From Nissolia schottii (Eukaryota; Streptophyta; Magnoliopsida; Fabales; Fabaceae), in assembly GCA_003254905.1 (NCBI GenBank), contig QANU01013744.1, forward strand, positions 467,074-531,073: a stretch of 64,000 bases of DNA, written 5' to 3'. How positions within the stretch are numbered: position 1 is the first letter of the stretch; each line of letters starts with the position of its first letter. The notes under the pieces were generated by a model. The model did no database searches and had not been told where the DNA came from. It saw nothing but the letters and a program-made list of their open reading frames with translations. The translations under genes were made by a program, and so were the position numbers. This document shows, in pieces, positions 35,901 to 46,753 of this stretch.

Positions 35901-38900
35901 CTGCCATGGGAATCCCGGGGTACCACTTCTTCACATCGGGAGCTGCCGTTCTCGCGCTCTACACCTCCTTCCCCACCATCCACAACGACCACACCAAGCA
36001 CCAATCCTTCGGATCACGGGGAATGCACCGCTGAGCGCGTGGAGGATTCCAGAGACAGAGAGGACCCTGCTTAATGGGACATGCTGCATTTCTGCAACCA
36101 CTTTGCCCGAATCGAAGGGAATCATAGTCAACACTTTCAGCAAGCTTGAACCCAGCGCCGCGCCGTGAAGGCCATCGAGGAGGGTCTCTGCTTTCCTGAC
36201 CCCATGCTCAGGCTATGGGTCCCGCCGTACAGGGCCCGGGAGGCGACAATGTGCCCACCGCTAGAGAAGAGCTGGAAGAGGATGGCGGCGATGGCCGACA
36301 TGTCGCTGGCAGTGCAGTAGGCGGCCTCGACTCCCTCCATGGTGGCCATGAGGCGGCTCAAGTTGAGCACCGTCGGGTTGAAGCGATTGTAGATGTAGTA
36401 GTCGCTGTCGAGGCCCAGCTCCCCGGCGACGTTTTAGTGGCAGATTTAGGAGGATGGTGGAGAGAAAGGGAGGAGGAGATGTGGTGGGGGTGGGGGTGGG
36501 GGTAAGGGTGAGGCTGAGGGATAAGGGTGTTTTGGTCATTTTGCCTTTAGCTAAGGGTTCACAGTGCAAATATTAATTCTTTGTTCGGTGGGAGCAAAAG
36601 GAAATAAATAATAAAATTAGGGGGAGGAGTGTAATTTTGAAAAGTTAATTTTGAATGAAAAATAGAGTACCATGCCATCTGTCCTAACATATGGGGCACC
36701 GTGCTATACTCCGGCTCACAATGTTAGTTAAATTTCAGGTAGCCCAATTTAATACCACCGTACCTATTTCAATGACTTTTTGCGTCATAAAATTAAGAGG
36801 ATATTTATTCTTGTCGTTATACCAACTGACATGTTGGACCAAAATTGGGATCCGAAGATCTCTACTTACACTGAGTAAATAACTCAAAATGCATAAAAAA
36901 GATGTCACGTGAATCCATACTGAAATGGGTCAAAGTTTTATATTCCATTGAGTTTTTTCTTTCAAGTATCTTTAAAAACATTTGATAAGAAATGAAGCAA
37001 ATTAAAATTTTTATAACTAAATAAAACTACCATTTTATGTATTAAAATGGCAGCTTCCCCAAAATATAAAACAGGGGGATTTATAGAAAATGTTTTCAAA
37101 CCTATAATTTTTTTTAGATTGGTAAATCACACCAAAATCCAAAAATAGGGAGGTGGAGGTTCCCCCGGGCAAGCCAAGAGCAATAAAAAAGAAAACCTAC
37201 AAATTATAAACATTGTATACTATCTATATATACTGTTGCGTGAACATATATGACTATTGAGAAAAAACACACGCAAGATATATAGAACAAATGTATGGTA
37301 TATTTATATGAAAGTGATGTCATATTTAATGTTGCATTGCGTGGTAGTTAAATAATACTACTAAATAAAGGGGGAGAAAATAGTCACTCTCTCGTAGTTG
37401 AAACACTTTTTTCTTTTGCATGATTTATAATTTAATTAAGAAAAAAAAAACACTCGAGTCCATTCATTTTTTATAACCAATTAAAAGGTTTTTTTTTTAA
37501 GAAAATATGTTTTTAGTTCCCTCATAAATTTTTTTGCTAAAAATTATCTCTCATAATTTTTTTTACAAAGTTTTAGTCTTTGTTGTTATGTTAAATCGTT
37601 AATTGTTAATGTGATAATTAACTTAGCTACGTGACAAAGATGATAGAGAGGGGGAGGAGAGAAGCATGTGAGGATGCGTGGGTGGGTTGTTTCGCTAGCA
37701 GGGAACGGCAACACCCGAAGATGTAGCAAAGAAAAAGACAAGCACAAGAGTAAGGAAAGGAAGAAATAATTGGGTTAATTGTGTCACATTGTTAAGTTAA
37801 CTGTCATGTCAATAATTAATGACTTAACATGATGGCATGGATTAAAATTTTATAAAAAAAATTATGAAGGACGATTTTTAACGAAAATATTTATAATGAA
37901 TAAAACACAAAATTTAAATTTATGAAAGATTAAAAGTATATTTAACCTATTTTTTTCCTCCTTTCTTTTTTAAATGTTTTTAAGGGGATTTTAATGACAC
38001 TGTCCTCGCAAGGTGATTTATGGCTCGATGATTTGTGTGTGTTTTGCTTGCTTCTCTGGGGCTAAGCCGATCATTAATGAAAAACCCCATTCATCTAAAA
38101 ACTATTCTTTTAGTATAGTTATTTTAAAAGTTTTTTTTCCTTCTATTTATAAGATACTTTTAATATAAATTTCATTTTTATTTCTGCACTATTTTTTAGA
38201 AGTAGATTATTGTAAACTTAAAAAAATATATATATAATTTAACTTTTTTTTAAAGTATATTTTTTAAAAAATTGTATTTAAACACTTTTTAAAAAAATGG
38301 TAATCCAAACTCACCCGAAATCTATTACTAAAAAAGAAACTCACACATAGAGGGAGATAGAAATAATTATACCAGAAAAGAAGAGAATGAAGCAAAGGCT
38401 ATGGTCCGGAAGCGACCGACATAGGCATCAGAAATGAAGGCACCAACCAAGGGGAAAAAATTAGTGATCCCCATCCATATGTTGAGAATGTTTGTTGCAG
38501 AAACTTGGTCCAAATGAAACTCCCTTGTCAAATACACCATGAAGTTTGCAAACAATCCAAATGCTGCCAACCTCTCAAACGTTTCATTCCCTGTACCATA
38601 CTAACACTAAACAAATTAAGCAAAAGACCCAAATATTTGTAATGAGTTTTGCTATATTCTTATGCAAATCCTTCTACAATTACTTCATTCCTTTTAAAAT
38701 ATGTGTTTATTTAATTCTTTTTACATGTTGACCTAATGCATGTGAATCAACGATGCATTAAAAAAAGTCAAATAAACATTTATTTCAATCGAAAAATATT
38801 TTTTTATATGCATTAGCCTAAAATGATTAATATTGAGAAATGAAGGGAGTATTATATAATTACGTGGTACTAATTAATGAAGTAAAAAAAAACTAAATGC

Positions 38901-39397
38901 ACCAATGTCTTGAAATCTTTAAACTTGTTAATGCTAAATAAATAAAATTATTTACATATCAACCACTGATTTTAATTTATAATATTTAAAATATATAAAA
39001 CATAAGAAATTAATATTAATTAATAATGTCTTTAAAACATGCATTAAATATGTTTCATGAGTTTATAAAAAAATTGTAGGAAAATTTAGGAGTGCTTAGA
39101 ATTGATTGTTCATGTGAAATAACATGATTGCACAAGAGAAGAAATAAAAATAGAATTAGAAGAATATAGACAAATTTTCTAGCTACCTAAGATAAAGGGC
39201 ATGGCCCTCCACCCTCCAGGCTTCTTCTTCTGATCATTAGCAGACTCTGAACACTCCTTGCTCATCTTTTCAAGGGTTGGCTCTTTTTCTGCTAAAGAAA
39301 TGCCACTTTTGCAGCATCGACTGGACCAAGGAGAGAGGGAGAGAGAATAAGGAGTGCAAGAGAGCTTATTAGACCCCTTATCCTCCGAACCCAGCAT
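32955..39397 (-). CDS. NPF2.13: NRT1/PTR family (NPF2.13/NRT1.7-like) nitrate transporter, 4 exons
   Basis: A proton-coupled membrane transporter of the MFS/POT type. Arabidopsis NPF2.13 loads nitrate into phloem of old leaves, and related NPF2 members also carry glucosinolates or other solutes. Exons (minus strand): 39187-39397, 38373-38590, 34506-35098, 32955-33825. All junctions are GT-AG, and the 1893 nt give 630 aa, near the usual 620. Visible landmarks: a charged N-terminus leading into KKPGGWRAMPFILG; the ExxER proton-coupling motif ETFER at about residues 73-77, split from the previous Gly across intron 1; GIRPCSIPFGVDQFDPTTDEG; SFFNWYYTSFTV; QGTFTVSQALKMDR; LILMGMCEAFNIIGQIEFFN; QFPEHMRSIANALF. 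About 12 membrane segments are expected. Intron 2 (about 3.4 kb counting from exon 2 to exon 3) contains a Pack-MULE-like element. A TATA box sits about 135 bases before the ATG. Confidence 0.93.
35785..36190 (+). pseudogene. Captured UDP-glycosyltransferase fragment (UGT88-like)
   Basis: Across two frames the plus strand reads VAVALTSISQSS, then KAFVIDLFCTSAMSAATAMG, IPGYHFFTSGAAVLALY, FPTIHNDHTKHQS and finally SKGIIVNTFSKLEPSA followed by AVKAIEEGLCFP. This is the order of the N-terminal acceptor-binding domain of family-1 UGTs close to UGT88. The first and last coding exons, including the PSPG donor-binding box, are absent, and frameshifts and a stop interrupt it. It has no start-to-stop frame of its own. 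Confidence 0.8.
36196..36432 (-). pseudogene. Captured methionine gamma-lyase fragment
   Basis: On the minus strand the frame reads AGELGLDSDYYIYNRFNPTV, LNLSRLMATMEGVEAAYCTA, SDMSAIAAILFQLFSSGGH and IVASRALYGGTHSL. This matches the N-terminal part of plant methionine gamma-lyase, a PLP enzyme that splits methionine into methanethiol, ammonia and 2-oxobutyrate. The PLP-lysine region lies outside the fragment, so it cannot be active. It abuts the UGT fragment tail to tail within the same element. Confidence 0.82.
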
Positions 39398-39530
39398 TTT
39401 TAGTATTAGTAGTTTTCACACCAAAATGACCACAGTTCACAATTGTTTTTGTGTTCTCCCTTAGCTAAATGCACTTGCATGTATAGTGTTGGAGGTGGTT
39501 TTGAGCGAAGGTAAAGGACCCAAGATAGAC

Positions 39531-39538
39531 TTATATAG
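39531..39538 (-). promoter_or_regulatory. TATA box of the NPF gene
   Basis: CTATATAA on the minus strand lies about 135 bases upstream of the NPF start codon, a suitable distance for a short 5' UTR. No experimental start site is known from sequence alone. Confidence 0.55.
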
Positions 39539-39734
39539 ACACAAACATAATGAATTACTGATTGAAAAGAAATACTGCGTACTTGTTTGGCGCATAACAC
39601 CGTATCGATTTATGTTTCATCTATTATTAAATGAGATTTTATTAAAGTACAAGTCTTTTATATTAAGATCTCATATAATAATAAATACAATTTTAATCAA
39701 TATAATGACTCCCACTAAATACATACATATAGAG

Positions 39735-39958
39735 TTCTGCTACACGTACACTAAAAACCATACACCATACATACACCTCATATTTATATACATAAAATTT
39801 GTGTTTTAACTCATGTAATGTTTGTGCACTTAATTAAGTATAGTTGAAAGTATCATTTATAAGTTTGTAATGTTTGTGCATTCGTAAGAATAAAGTTTGT
39901 ACATTATTAATGGTGTATGTATGAGTGTATGAAATTGGGTGTACATGTAACATTTTTG
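39735..39958 (+). mobile_element. MITE copy 2, promoter side of the NPF gene
   Basis: A 224-bp copy of the element at 32419-32640, in the same orientation and highly similar over its whole length. It differs by scattered substitutions and a few short indels. It lies about 340 bases upstream of the NPF start codon and about 200 bases from the TATA box, so it could affect the promoter. Confidence 0.8.
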
Positions 39959-40689
39959 TTTATAATACAACTCAAAAATTGAATGGTCGAGGATTAGAGA
40001 TTAGTAGGTGGGTATCATCACTATGTAGCGGCAAGGATATAATAATTGAATTAGAATACATCCATTTGACAGAGTTTGGACGTACGTGAGCTGCGTTTCA
40101 GACTACTGTACCGACTCGTGCACGAGCTAAACTACTTGTATTGTGGGTTGCGTGTTGTCTTTGCCATGCTCAGTGGGTGCGTGGGGACCATGCATGCACC
40201 TAAATTCAATCCCTTTCCCTACATCTAATATCCTGATCCAACCAACTTTATTTATCTTCTTGCTTAATTTTTATCTTTCTTAATCACCAATTGTTGAGAA
40301 AATCCTAGTTGCTTGATAATTGACTTTAATAGTAATTTATGCTGTATGGGTACTTCAAATTTTTAGAAAAGTACCCGTATGCGTACATACTGAGTACAGG
40401 TACGTTGTGTGTCCAAAATTTTATCTTTTTTTTTAAAAAAAATAGAATGGATGGTTGGGTATGACTCGAGTACGTCAACTGACTAAAACTATGTCATTTT
40501 GGTGGGTTTTTTTTAAAAAATTTTTTTTAAAAATTTGACATACTAATGAGATGTTAATAAAAAACATAATACCCCAACTTCTCCTTCAATCCTTTATGCC
40601 TACTCATTTAATCCGCGTCCTTGTCTTCGATGCGACCTTGTTCTGGTTTATGCTTGGGTAATTCTGTTATCACTTTTGTTCTGGTTTAC
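39959..40689. other. Upstream intergenic region, no gene seen
   Basis: This stretch lies between MITE copy 2 and an L1 relic. It is AT-rich with no coding potential that I can support. It may contain distal promoter sequence of the NPF gene. Confidence 0.5.
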
Positions 40690-41490
40690 ACCATGCAAGC
40701 TCTTTTGGGTTCCATAGTCTATTTGTGATAGTTTGGACCATTCTGTGAGGCATTTTCTTTGGCAAGGTAAGGATAGCTCTTTGAATCACAAGTTTAATCT
40801 TGTCATTTGGGATATGGTGACCTCTCCCAAGCATAGTGGGCCTTCAAATTTTAGCTCTCCTTGGCAAGATAGTTTTCTCCTTTCTCACGAATCCGCAGAA
40901 GCTTTGGGTTTCTATTCTACAGGGAAGGTATGTAAGAAATGGCTCCTCTCCTCATGGGAATTTTTACACATCCCGTCCTCTTGTTACATTTGGAAAGGTA
41001 TTGTGAAGACTTGGAAGGAAGGAGCTTCAACTGGGTTTCAATTTTTGCCTGAGCGATATGGTTACTGTGATTGGTTGGGTGTGGGATACCTAAGCTCTCA
41101 GATTCTTTATGTTCATATCAAGGACTTAGGGGATAATGACACTTGGAATCTCTCCTCCCTTTTGCATTTGCCAGACACTTGACCTCCTCCTGCCATGGGG
41201 CCCGATTCTTGGAATTGGATATCGTCTATATCTGGAAATGTTTTTGTGGAGCTCTCTTGACGAATGATTTCTGGAATCGTCATGTTTAGCTAGCTCAGCG
41301 GTGTGCTCACAGTATGGCATTGCAGTTGAGGATCTCCTTCTAATTGGCAGATGCTGGACGCCATTCAATTCTGCTGAATCTCTTTTGCAGGATGCTCAAT
41401 TTGACCACGACATGGTGGATTTGGCAATTTCACAATAATGATACATTCTGTGCTCCAGGATGGATATTTGGCAAGAATTTCATTACTTAT
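40690..41490 (+). mobile_element. L1-type LINE 3' relic
   Basis: The plus strand encodes WVP, a stop, SICDSLDHSVRHFLWQGK and then FNLVIWDMVTSPKHSG, which is the end of the reverse transcriptase thumb region of plant L1 LINEs. WKGIVKTW, YVHIKDLGDNDTWNLSSLL and a WWIWQFHNNDTF-like stretch follow, as in the C-terminal zf-RVT/RNase H region. The stop after WVP looks like CAG to TAG. The copy is truncated at both ends and interrupted by stops. Confidence 0.8.
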
Positions 41491-42037
41491 ATTAATATTA
41501 CCAAAAAAAAATATTTTATTACTTAGTGTCAATATAATTTTAATTGTTTTATTGTTTTAATTATTTTTTATTTATACTTATTTAAATTATGTCGTTTTTA
41601 TAATTTTTTTAGATTTGATATGCTAATATTTATAGCACAGAATTTGTTATGCTAATCTAGGTTGATAGTTCTAAACTAGTGACAAGCTTATCCACAGAGC
41701 ATTGAAGATAAATCTCAATCCTATTTTATTTAATACAAAAAATTAGTGTTACAGAAATGAGATGGTATTGACTTATGACATCACTGATGTCATCAAGCCA
41801 AGAGAACCATATCCTGTTCAATAGAAAGAAAAATTTGCATAGATCATATTAAGCATGACGTGCTGGTAAAAAGTTTTAGAAAAACTTTTGCCCATCCACT
41901 TTCTTAACAGAAGCAACAAAGGTTTCATGAACTAAAAACGATGTGAAGATCAAAGAGCATATCAATATCCAACTTGAGCAACGAAATCACTTGGCACATC
42001 CTCATCATAATTCTTGCAGGCCCATACATACCCTCCA
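41491..42037. other. Gene-free, AT-rich stretch
   Basis: This lies between the L1 relic and the putative spliced transcript. The right part could be 3' UTR of that transcript. No other feature was seen. Confidence 0.45.
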
Positions 42038-44170
42038 TCACTTGTAAGAGCAAAGGCATCGATATCCCAGCAACTTCAAACTTCTGACTCCCCAAGTATC
42101 AAAAATTTCATGGAGAATGTCCTTGAATCTTCACAAAAAGCAGAGAGTAAAAATGTGTTCAAGAGTTTGATTAACTATAACTACAATAGTATCTCAGTTA
42201 GACTTACAAAGGGAAATAAAATATAAAATTAGATGAACCAGAAATATGCTGGAATACCTTCCATCGTACGTCTTTAGAAAGGTTACACAATTACACATAG
42301 GATCGCCTGAACTCTCAACTAACACTGGATATCTACTCGTCTAAAAGAAATGAGAGTGTCATGTTAAAAGGGAGCCTTAAATCCCATTAAGGTAATAATA
42401 ATCTTGGTAGAAAAGTGAACCTATGAAGGCACTACAGTTGAAAAGAGGAGGAATATGCAAACAGAAGTAAATTTCTAACACGAAAGCGATACCTGATATG
42501 ATATCCAAGCTTCCTTTAAGCCATGGGTTGCAGCAATAATAGTCAGCTCTGCACGCCTTTCCAATGACACGCCTCTGTTAAGAGAATTTTCACATAGTAG
42601 AAAACGAACTTAAAATTATTCAAATAATGTACCCAGTAGAGTTCAAGTTGACAATAGTAACAAGCAAACCAAAATGCAAAGAAAAGATGATACAGTATAG
42701 ATCTTGCTCTATGCTGCTTCTCCATAATTTATGTTTCATTTATTTAGTAATGAAATTATATATTTATTATGTATTCTTAGTTTTGTTTTCATTTAGAAAA
42801 CATGAGATCAGCAAGCACAATGCCTAGTTTTAAAGTATCAATGCAACACGTGCCAGCTACATCAAAAGAGACGAACTGAAGTGTATTCATCAACTTTGGC
42901 TAAGAAGTACACTGAAAACAATTTTCTTCATTTTCACAATGCGTGTATCTATAAAATCAGAAAATAGTACTTATCAACACTTATTATCTTGATTTAGAAC
43001 TCAATAGATAAGAAGATTCTAAAGATGCATGTACTATGATTATGGTGGGAAAAATTACAGAAAAAACAGATTCAAGTCATGATTAGCAAATGAACATACC
43101 TCAGATGGAACCCTTGATCCACAAAAAATGTTACTTAACCTCCTGTAGTGACCCTAGTTGCTTAATCTTGTCTTCGGGAACATTCAAAAGCTGGAATCAG
43201 GAGAAATAACATTCAAGTAAGATATCAAATGACCGAGGTCAATTTGTAAACAAATTTATAGAGTAACTAAACTCTTCGTCCTTTTCCTGCTCAAAAACCA
43301 TTCTTAGGCTCAAATTTATACCTTGTCCATTAAATATTCCCAAAGCAGAGGCTTATAGCAACAACAAAAACTTTGATTGCTTAGTTGTCGGTACATCAGC
43401 AGAGAAAAAAACAAGGAACCTAAGCATTGCGACTTAGTTAAAATCAGGAATAAGCAGAATAAAATCTCATCACAACCAAAATCCGATGCAACCATAACAG
43501 GACTCTATTTTTAGCAACATAATAACCACATTAACTGGCTGTTCAAGCCAATTTGAGTCTTGACATATGCGTTTTGTATCCCGCAAGATAATAGCCAAAT
43601 AAATCATAAATAATTGAGAAAGCCAATAAGAATAAGTTATTCAAAACCATTACATCTCAATGCTAAGTCTGTTACTACACTAAGCTAGTCAAAAACAAAA
43701 GAGCAAGTGTTCAAAGGCAATAAGAATAAGTTATTCAAAACCATTACGTGTCAATCCTTATCATATGATTTCTAACCATGTATACCTGATCGAACAACAT
43801 TTAGAACTTCCAAGTCTCTGTTCAAAAGCAATTCCAATCTGCCATTGCAACAACTCTTGAATAATAAAATAAGTCACAAAGTCAACACATTAATAATTTT
43901 TTTGGCCAAGGAGTCATTAGAATAATGTTCTTACCTCATCGAAAGAAAAGAGCTGAAGGCAAAGGGAATACTTGTAATCGATTAGTTTTCCATACCCCTT
44001 GGAGTCCAAGTGATGATGCATATCCAAATGATCTGGGAACCTCCCCCGGGAGAAACACAAGTCCTCAACATAAATCCAAAAAACCAGCAAGCATTCACGG
44101 ACAAAATTTATTCATTCTTCGGCAAATTCAACTATACATGAATAATAACTAAAATTATTTGGGTATTTGC
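42038..44170 (-). CDS. Possible spliced gene or spliced PPR 3' UTR, unidentified
   Basis: I do not recognise this product. Five minus-strand exons with GT-AG borders join in one frame: 43322-43351, 43135-43190, 42493-42574, 42258-42340, 42038-42128 (342 nt, ending in TGA). Peptide landmarks: [87 protein letters not shown] further open stretch at about 43943-44050 ([19 protein letters not shown]) ends at a donor GAG/gtaaga and could be an earlier exon. The start is not found. It begins within about 70 bases of the PPR stop codon. It may instead be alternatively spliced 3' UTR of the PPR gene, since the last exon is also open in another frame. The whole assembly is inference. Confidence 0.3.
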
Positions 44171-44239
44171 AAAACAGAAACCTCACTGGCAGAGAATCTT
44201 CAAACATTCCAATAAAGCCTCCAGAGAGCCATGAACAAC

Positions 44240-46753
44240 TTATAGCCATTTCTTTGCTATTCTCTCCAGTAACCTACTTTCTTCCTCCTTGGAAACATGT
44301 GGGTCTAGATTACCAAGGTTTTTGACAAAATCGCTTGCCTCATCTTGCCGGTTGAGCTTACAATAACAATCAATTATAGAGTTGTAAGTATTCTGGTTTG
44401 GCTTACATCCCTGCTTTATCATGTACCTAACTACATCAATCGCCTCGACAAACAGTGAGTCAGCAGCATAAGTTGCAATAAATGTGTTGTACGTTACAGC
44501 ATCGGGAACAAGGGCAGCATCTTTCATTTCAGAAAATATCCGTGAAGCTTCTTTCATCCTACCATTTCTACAATAAGCATAAATAACTGTGTTGTATGAG
44601 ATTTTATCAGGTTTCATGCCTTTCTCCAGAATTTCCCTTAAGATTTCTTCTGATTTTTGAAAGTTTTCAGAACGACTGTACATGTACATCAAGCTATTAT
44701 AAGTAGTCAGAGTTGGAGTAAATCCACTCTCATACATGAAGTTCAAAATCTCATTGGTTTTGGCTACCATTTGCTTCCTCCCATATATTGAAATCATTGC
44801 ATTCAGAGTAGTTATGTCAGGTGAAATTCCTCTTCTCCTTAATTCCAAATAGGCACGTTCTGTTTCCATTAGGAGATCACTCTTGCTATTTACTAGCACA
44901 AGGGTCTTCAAAAGAACAGTATGTGTTTCAATGGATCCCGAGTATATCTCCTCAGCCAAAGCATTCAGCCTTTCAATCTCCTTACCATTGGCATAGGCAT
45001 GAAGTAAGGAAGAGTATGTCAGCTCATTAGGTTTACACCGACCATCCTTCATTTCAGCAAGGACTTTCTCAGACTGTTCCCAAAGCCCTCCCCGAGCCAA
45101 TGCTGCTAAAACAGCATTATAGGTAGAAAGATCTGGAGCCACTCCTGCTTCCAACATGCTCTTATAAACAGCTATTGCTTGATCGAAGGAACCGCACCTG
45201 CTGTATGCACTTATCAGAGTGTTGAAGGTGTCCCTCTCGGGCACAAACCCTGCTCTCTTCATTTCTTTAAATACTCCTGATACTTCAGAGTCCATTCCAT
45301 TCTGTCCAAATACTGCCAAAAGGGTGTTCCAAGTAACAATATCAGGGGAACACTTGCATACCCTGATATCCTCGAAAACTTTCATCATTTCAGCAAACTT
45401 TGCCCGGTTACCATGCATCTTAATAAGGGCATTAAAGGTGCAGATGTTAGGTTTGCATCCTGCCGCTCTCATTTCTTCAAAAACTTTGGCAGCAAACTCA
45501 TCTTTTCCGGCCTTCTCATATCCTGACAAAAGGGTGGTGTATGTAAACACATCGGGTTTAATCCCTTTCTCCACCATTTGGGCCTTAAGTTCAGACGCTT
45601 CCTCCAACAAACCACCTCTGGCATAAGCCGATATCAACGAATTATAAGTGACGCTGGTGGGCAAAAAGCCATTACTTTCCATCTCTTTGAGGACCTGCAT
45701 AGCCTCCTTGGGGCGCCTGGACTTGCCAAACACATCCAACAATGCATTATAGGTAACCTTGTCCGGTGAGAATCCGGCTAACTTCATCTGGTCAAACAGC
45801 TGGACAGCTTCTTGATACAAGGAACCCCGGCGACAGCAACTAATAAGAGTGTTATAAGTGTACAAATCAGGGGCAACCCCGTTCGCCTTCATCGCATCAA
45901 CAAGAGCCATAATCTTAGACCAAGGCATGCCCATTTTGCCATAAACATTGAGAATGACATTGTACGTAATCAAAGTAGGGGTGCACCCTTCTTCCTGCTG
46001 CATCTTGTCGAATACAGCGACGGCCTCCCTGTACCTGCCGTTGGTGGCATACGCAGATATCAAGGAAGTGTAGGCATACACGTCAACCTCAACCCCTTCC
46101 TCTTCCCGGAGGCTGTGGAGCAAGGAGGCCGCGGCGGAGAGCTTGCCCGCCTTGCCGAGGATGTTAACAACGACGGCGATTGCGGAGCCAGACAGGAGCG
46201 ACACGCAGCCCTCTCTACGCCGCACCCAATCGAACACGCTCAAGGCAAGCTCGTGCTTCTTGTGAAACCCTAAACCCTTGATTATGCCCAAGATATCGGA
46301 AGACAAAGAAGCGGTTGGGGATTGTTGTTGGTCAAAAAGGGAATGCAAAAGTGCATCCAATTGAGTGGAATCGAAGGAAGGGTCGATTAAGGTGCGGAGA
46401 AGGCGCTGACCTGGAGGGGAGAGGCGGTGGTTGGACCATGGCTTGCCGCGGTTGGGGTCGGAGGACTTGCCGATTGGGGCTCGGCGCCGTAGTGAGGAGG
46501 AGGGGTGTGAATTGAGGTGGCGTTGGATAAGAGGGAAGGGTAGCTCGGGAACGCTGCCGGAGGTGGAAGGAGGGTCATCCGAAACCGTCGCCGAGGTGGT
46601 CGCTGCTGCTGCTCGCGCCACCCGCAGCTTGGGTTTGGGAGGATGGTGCAGGTGGAGGACAGGCCTGAGAGTGAGGGCGGAGGCTGAGGGCGTTTCAGTA
46701 GCTCCAAAAGTCATTGTATTTGTGGAGAAGAATCCAAGACAGTCCGCTGCCAT
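44240..46753 (-). CDS. P-class pentatricopeptide repeat protein (At5g02860-like), single exon
   Basis: A PPR protein that would bind organellar RNA, probably in plastids, where P-class members act in RNA stability, splicing or translation. The 837-aa frame is intronless and of the family length. The first about 130 residues are rich in Ser, Pro, Arg and Ala, as in a transit peptide. From about residue 200 to 810 the protein is a chain of 35-residue repeats, shown by the recurring signatures VDVYAYTSLISAYATNGRY, DLYTYNTLISCCRRGSLYQ, DKVTYNALLDVFGKSRRPK, DIVTWNTLLAVFGQNGMDS and DKISYNTVIYAYCRNGRMK. There is no E or DYW editing extension; it ends LLERIAKKWL. Blocks such as GMDSEVSGVFKEMKRAGFVP are nearly identical to At5g02860. 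The first ATG of the frame is taken as the start; later Met codons would shorten the transit peptide. Confidence 0.93.
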   Translation of the reverse strand: MAADCLGFFSTNTMTFGATETPSASALTLRPVLHLHHPPKPKLRVARAAAATTSATVSDDPPSTSGSVPELPFPLIQRHLNSHPSSSLRRRAPIGKSSDPNRGKPWSNHRLSPPGQRLLRTLIDPSFDSTQLDALLHSLFDQQQSPTASLSSDILGIIKGLGFHKKHELALSVFDWVRRREGCVSLLSGSAIAVVVNILGKAGKLSAAASLLHSLREEEGVEVDVYAYTSLISAYATNGRYREAVAVFDKMQQEEGCTPTLITYNVILNVYGKMGMPWSKIMALVDAMKANGVAPDLYTYNTLISCCRRGSLYQEAVQLFDQMKLAGFSPDKVTYNALLDVFGKSRRPKEAMQVLKEMESNGFLPTSVTYNSLISAYARGGLLEEASELKAQMVEKGIKPDVFTYTTLLSGYEKAGKDEFAAKVFEEMRAAGCKPNICTFNALIKMHGNRAKFAEMMKVFEDIRVCKCSPDIVTWNTLLAVFGQNGMDSEVSGVFKEMKRAGFVPERDTFNTLISAYSRCGSFDQAIAVYKSMLEAGVAPDLSTYNAVLAALARGGLWEQSEKVLAEMKDGRCKPNELTYSSLLHAYANGKEIERLNALAEEIYSGSIETHTVLLKTLVLVNSKSDLLMETERAYLELRRRGISPDITTLNAMISIYGRKQMVAKTNEILNFMYESGFTPTLTTYNSLMYMYSRSENFQKSEEILREILEKGMKPDKISYNTVIYAYCRNGRMKEASRIFSEMKDAALVPDAVTYNTFIATYAADSLFVEAIDVVRYMIKQGCKPNQNTYNSIIDCYCKLNRQDEASDFVKNLGNLDPHVSKEEESRLLERIAKKWL

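Larger units (their letters stand above)
35507..36718. mobile_element. Pack-MULE-like element with long TIRs, in an NPF intron
   Basis: The two termini are inverted copies over roughly 220 bases (about 35507-35740 and 36490-36718). They share CCCCATATGTTRGG, GCATGGTA, TATTTTTCAYTCAAAATTAA, TTTGCACTGTGAACCC and AACACCCTTATCCCTC. Candidate 9-base target duplications are CAATGTTGG (35498-35506) and CAATGTTAG (36719-36727), 8 of 9 identical, which suits a Mutator-like element. The GC-rich interior holds fragments of two host genes in opposite orientation. There is no transposase. Confidence 0.8.

Noticed and set aside
36215-36505. Plus-strand Gly/Arg/Trp-rich frame in the Pack-MULE
   Set aside because: It is the reverse of the methionine gamma-lyase fragment and the terminal inverted repeat, not a gene.
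43780-43850. Extra exon ([15 protein letters not shown]) for the unidentified spliced gene
   Set aside because: It has plausible borders but its length breaks the frame to the next exon (stop in NIFstop), so it was left out of the model.
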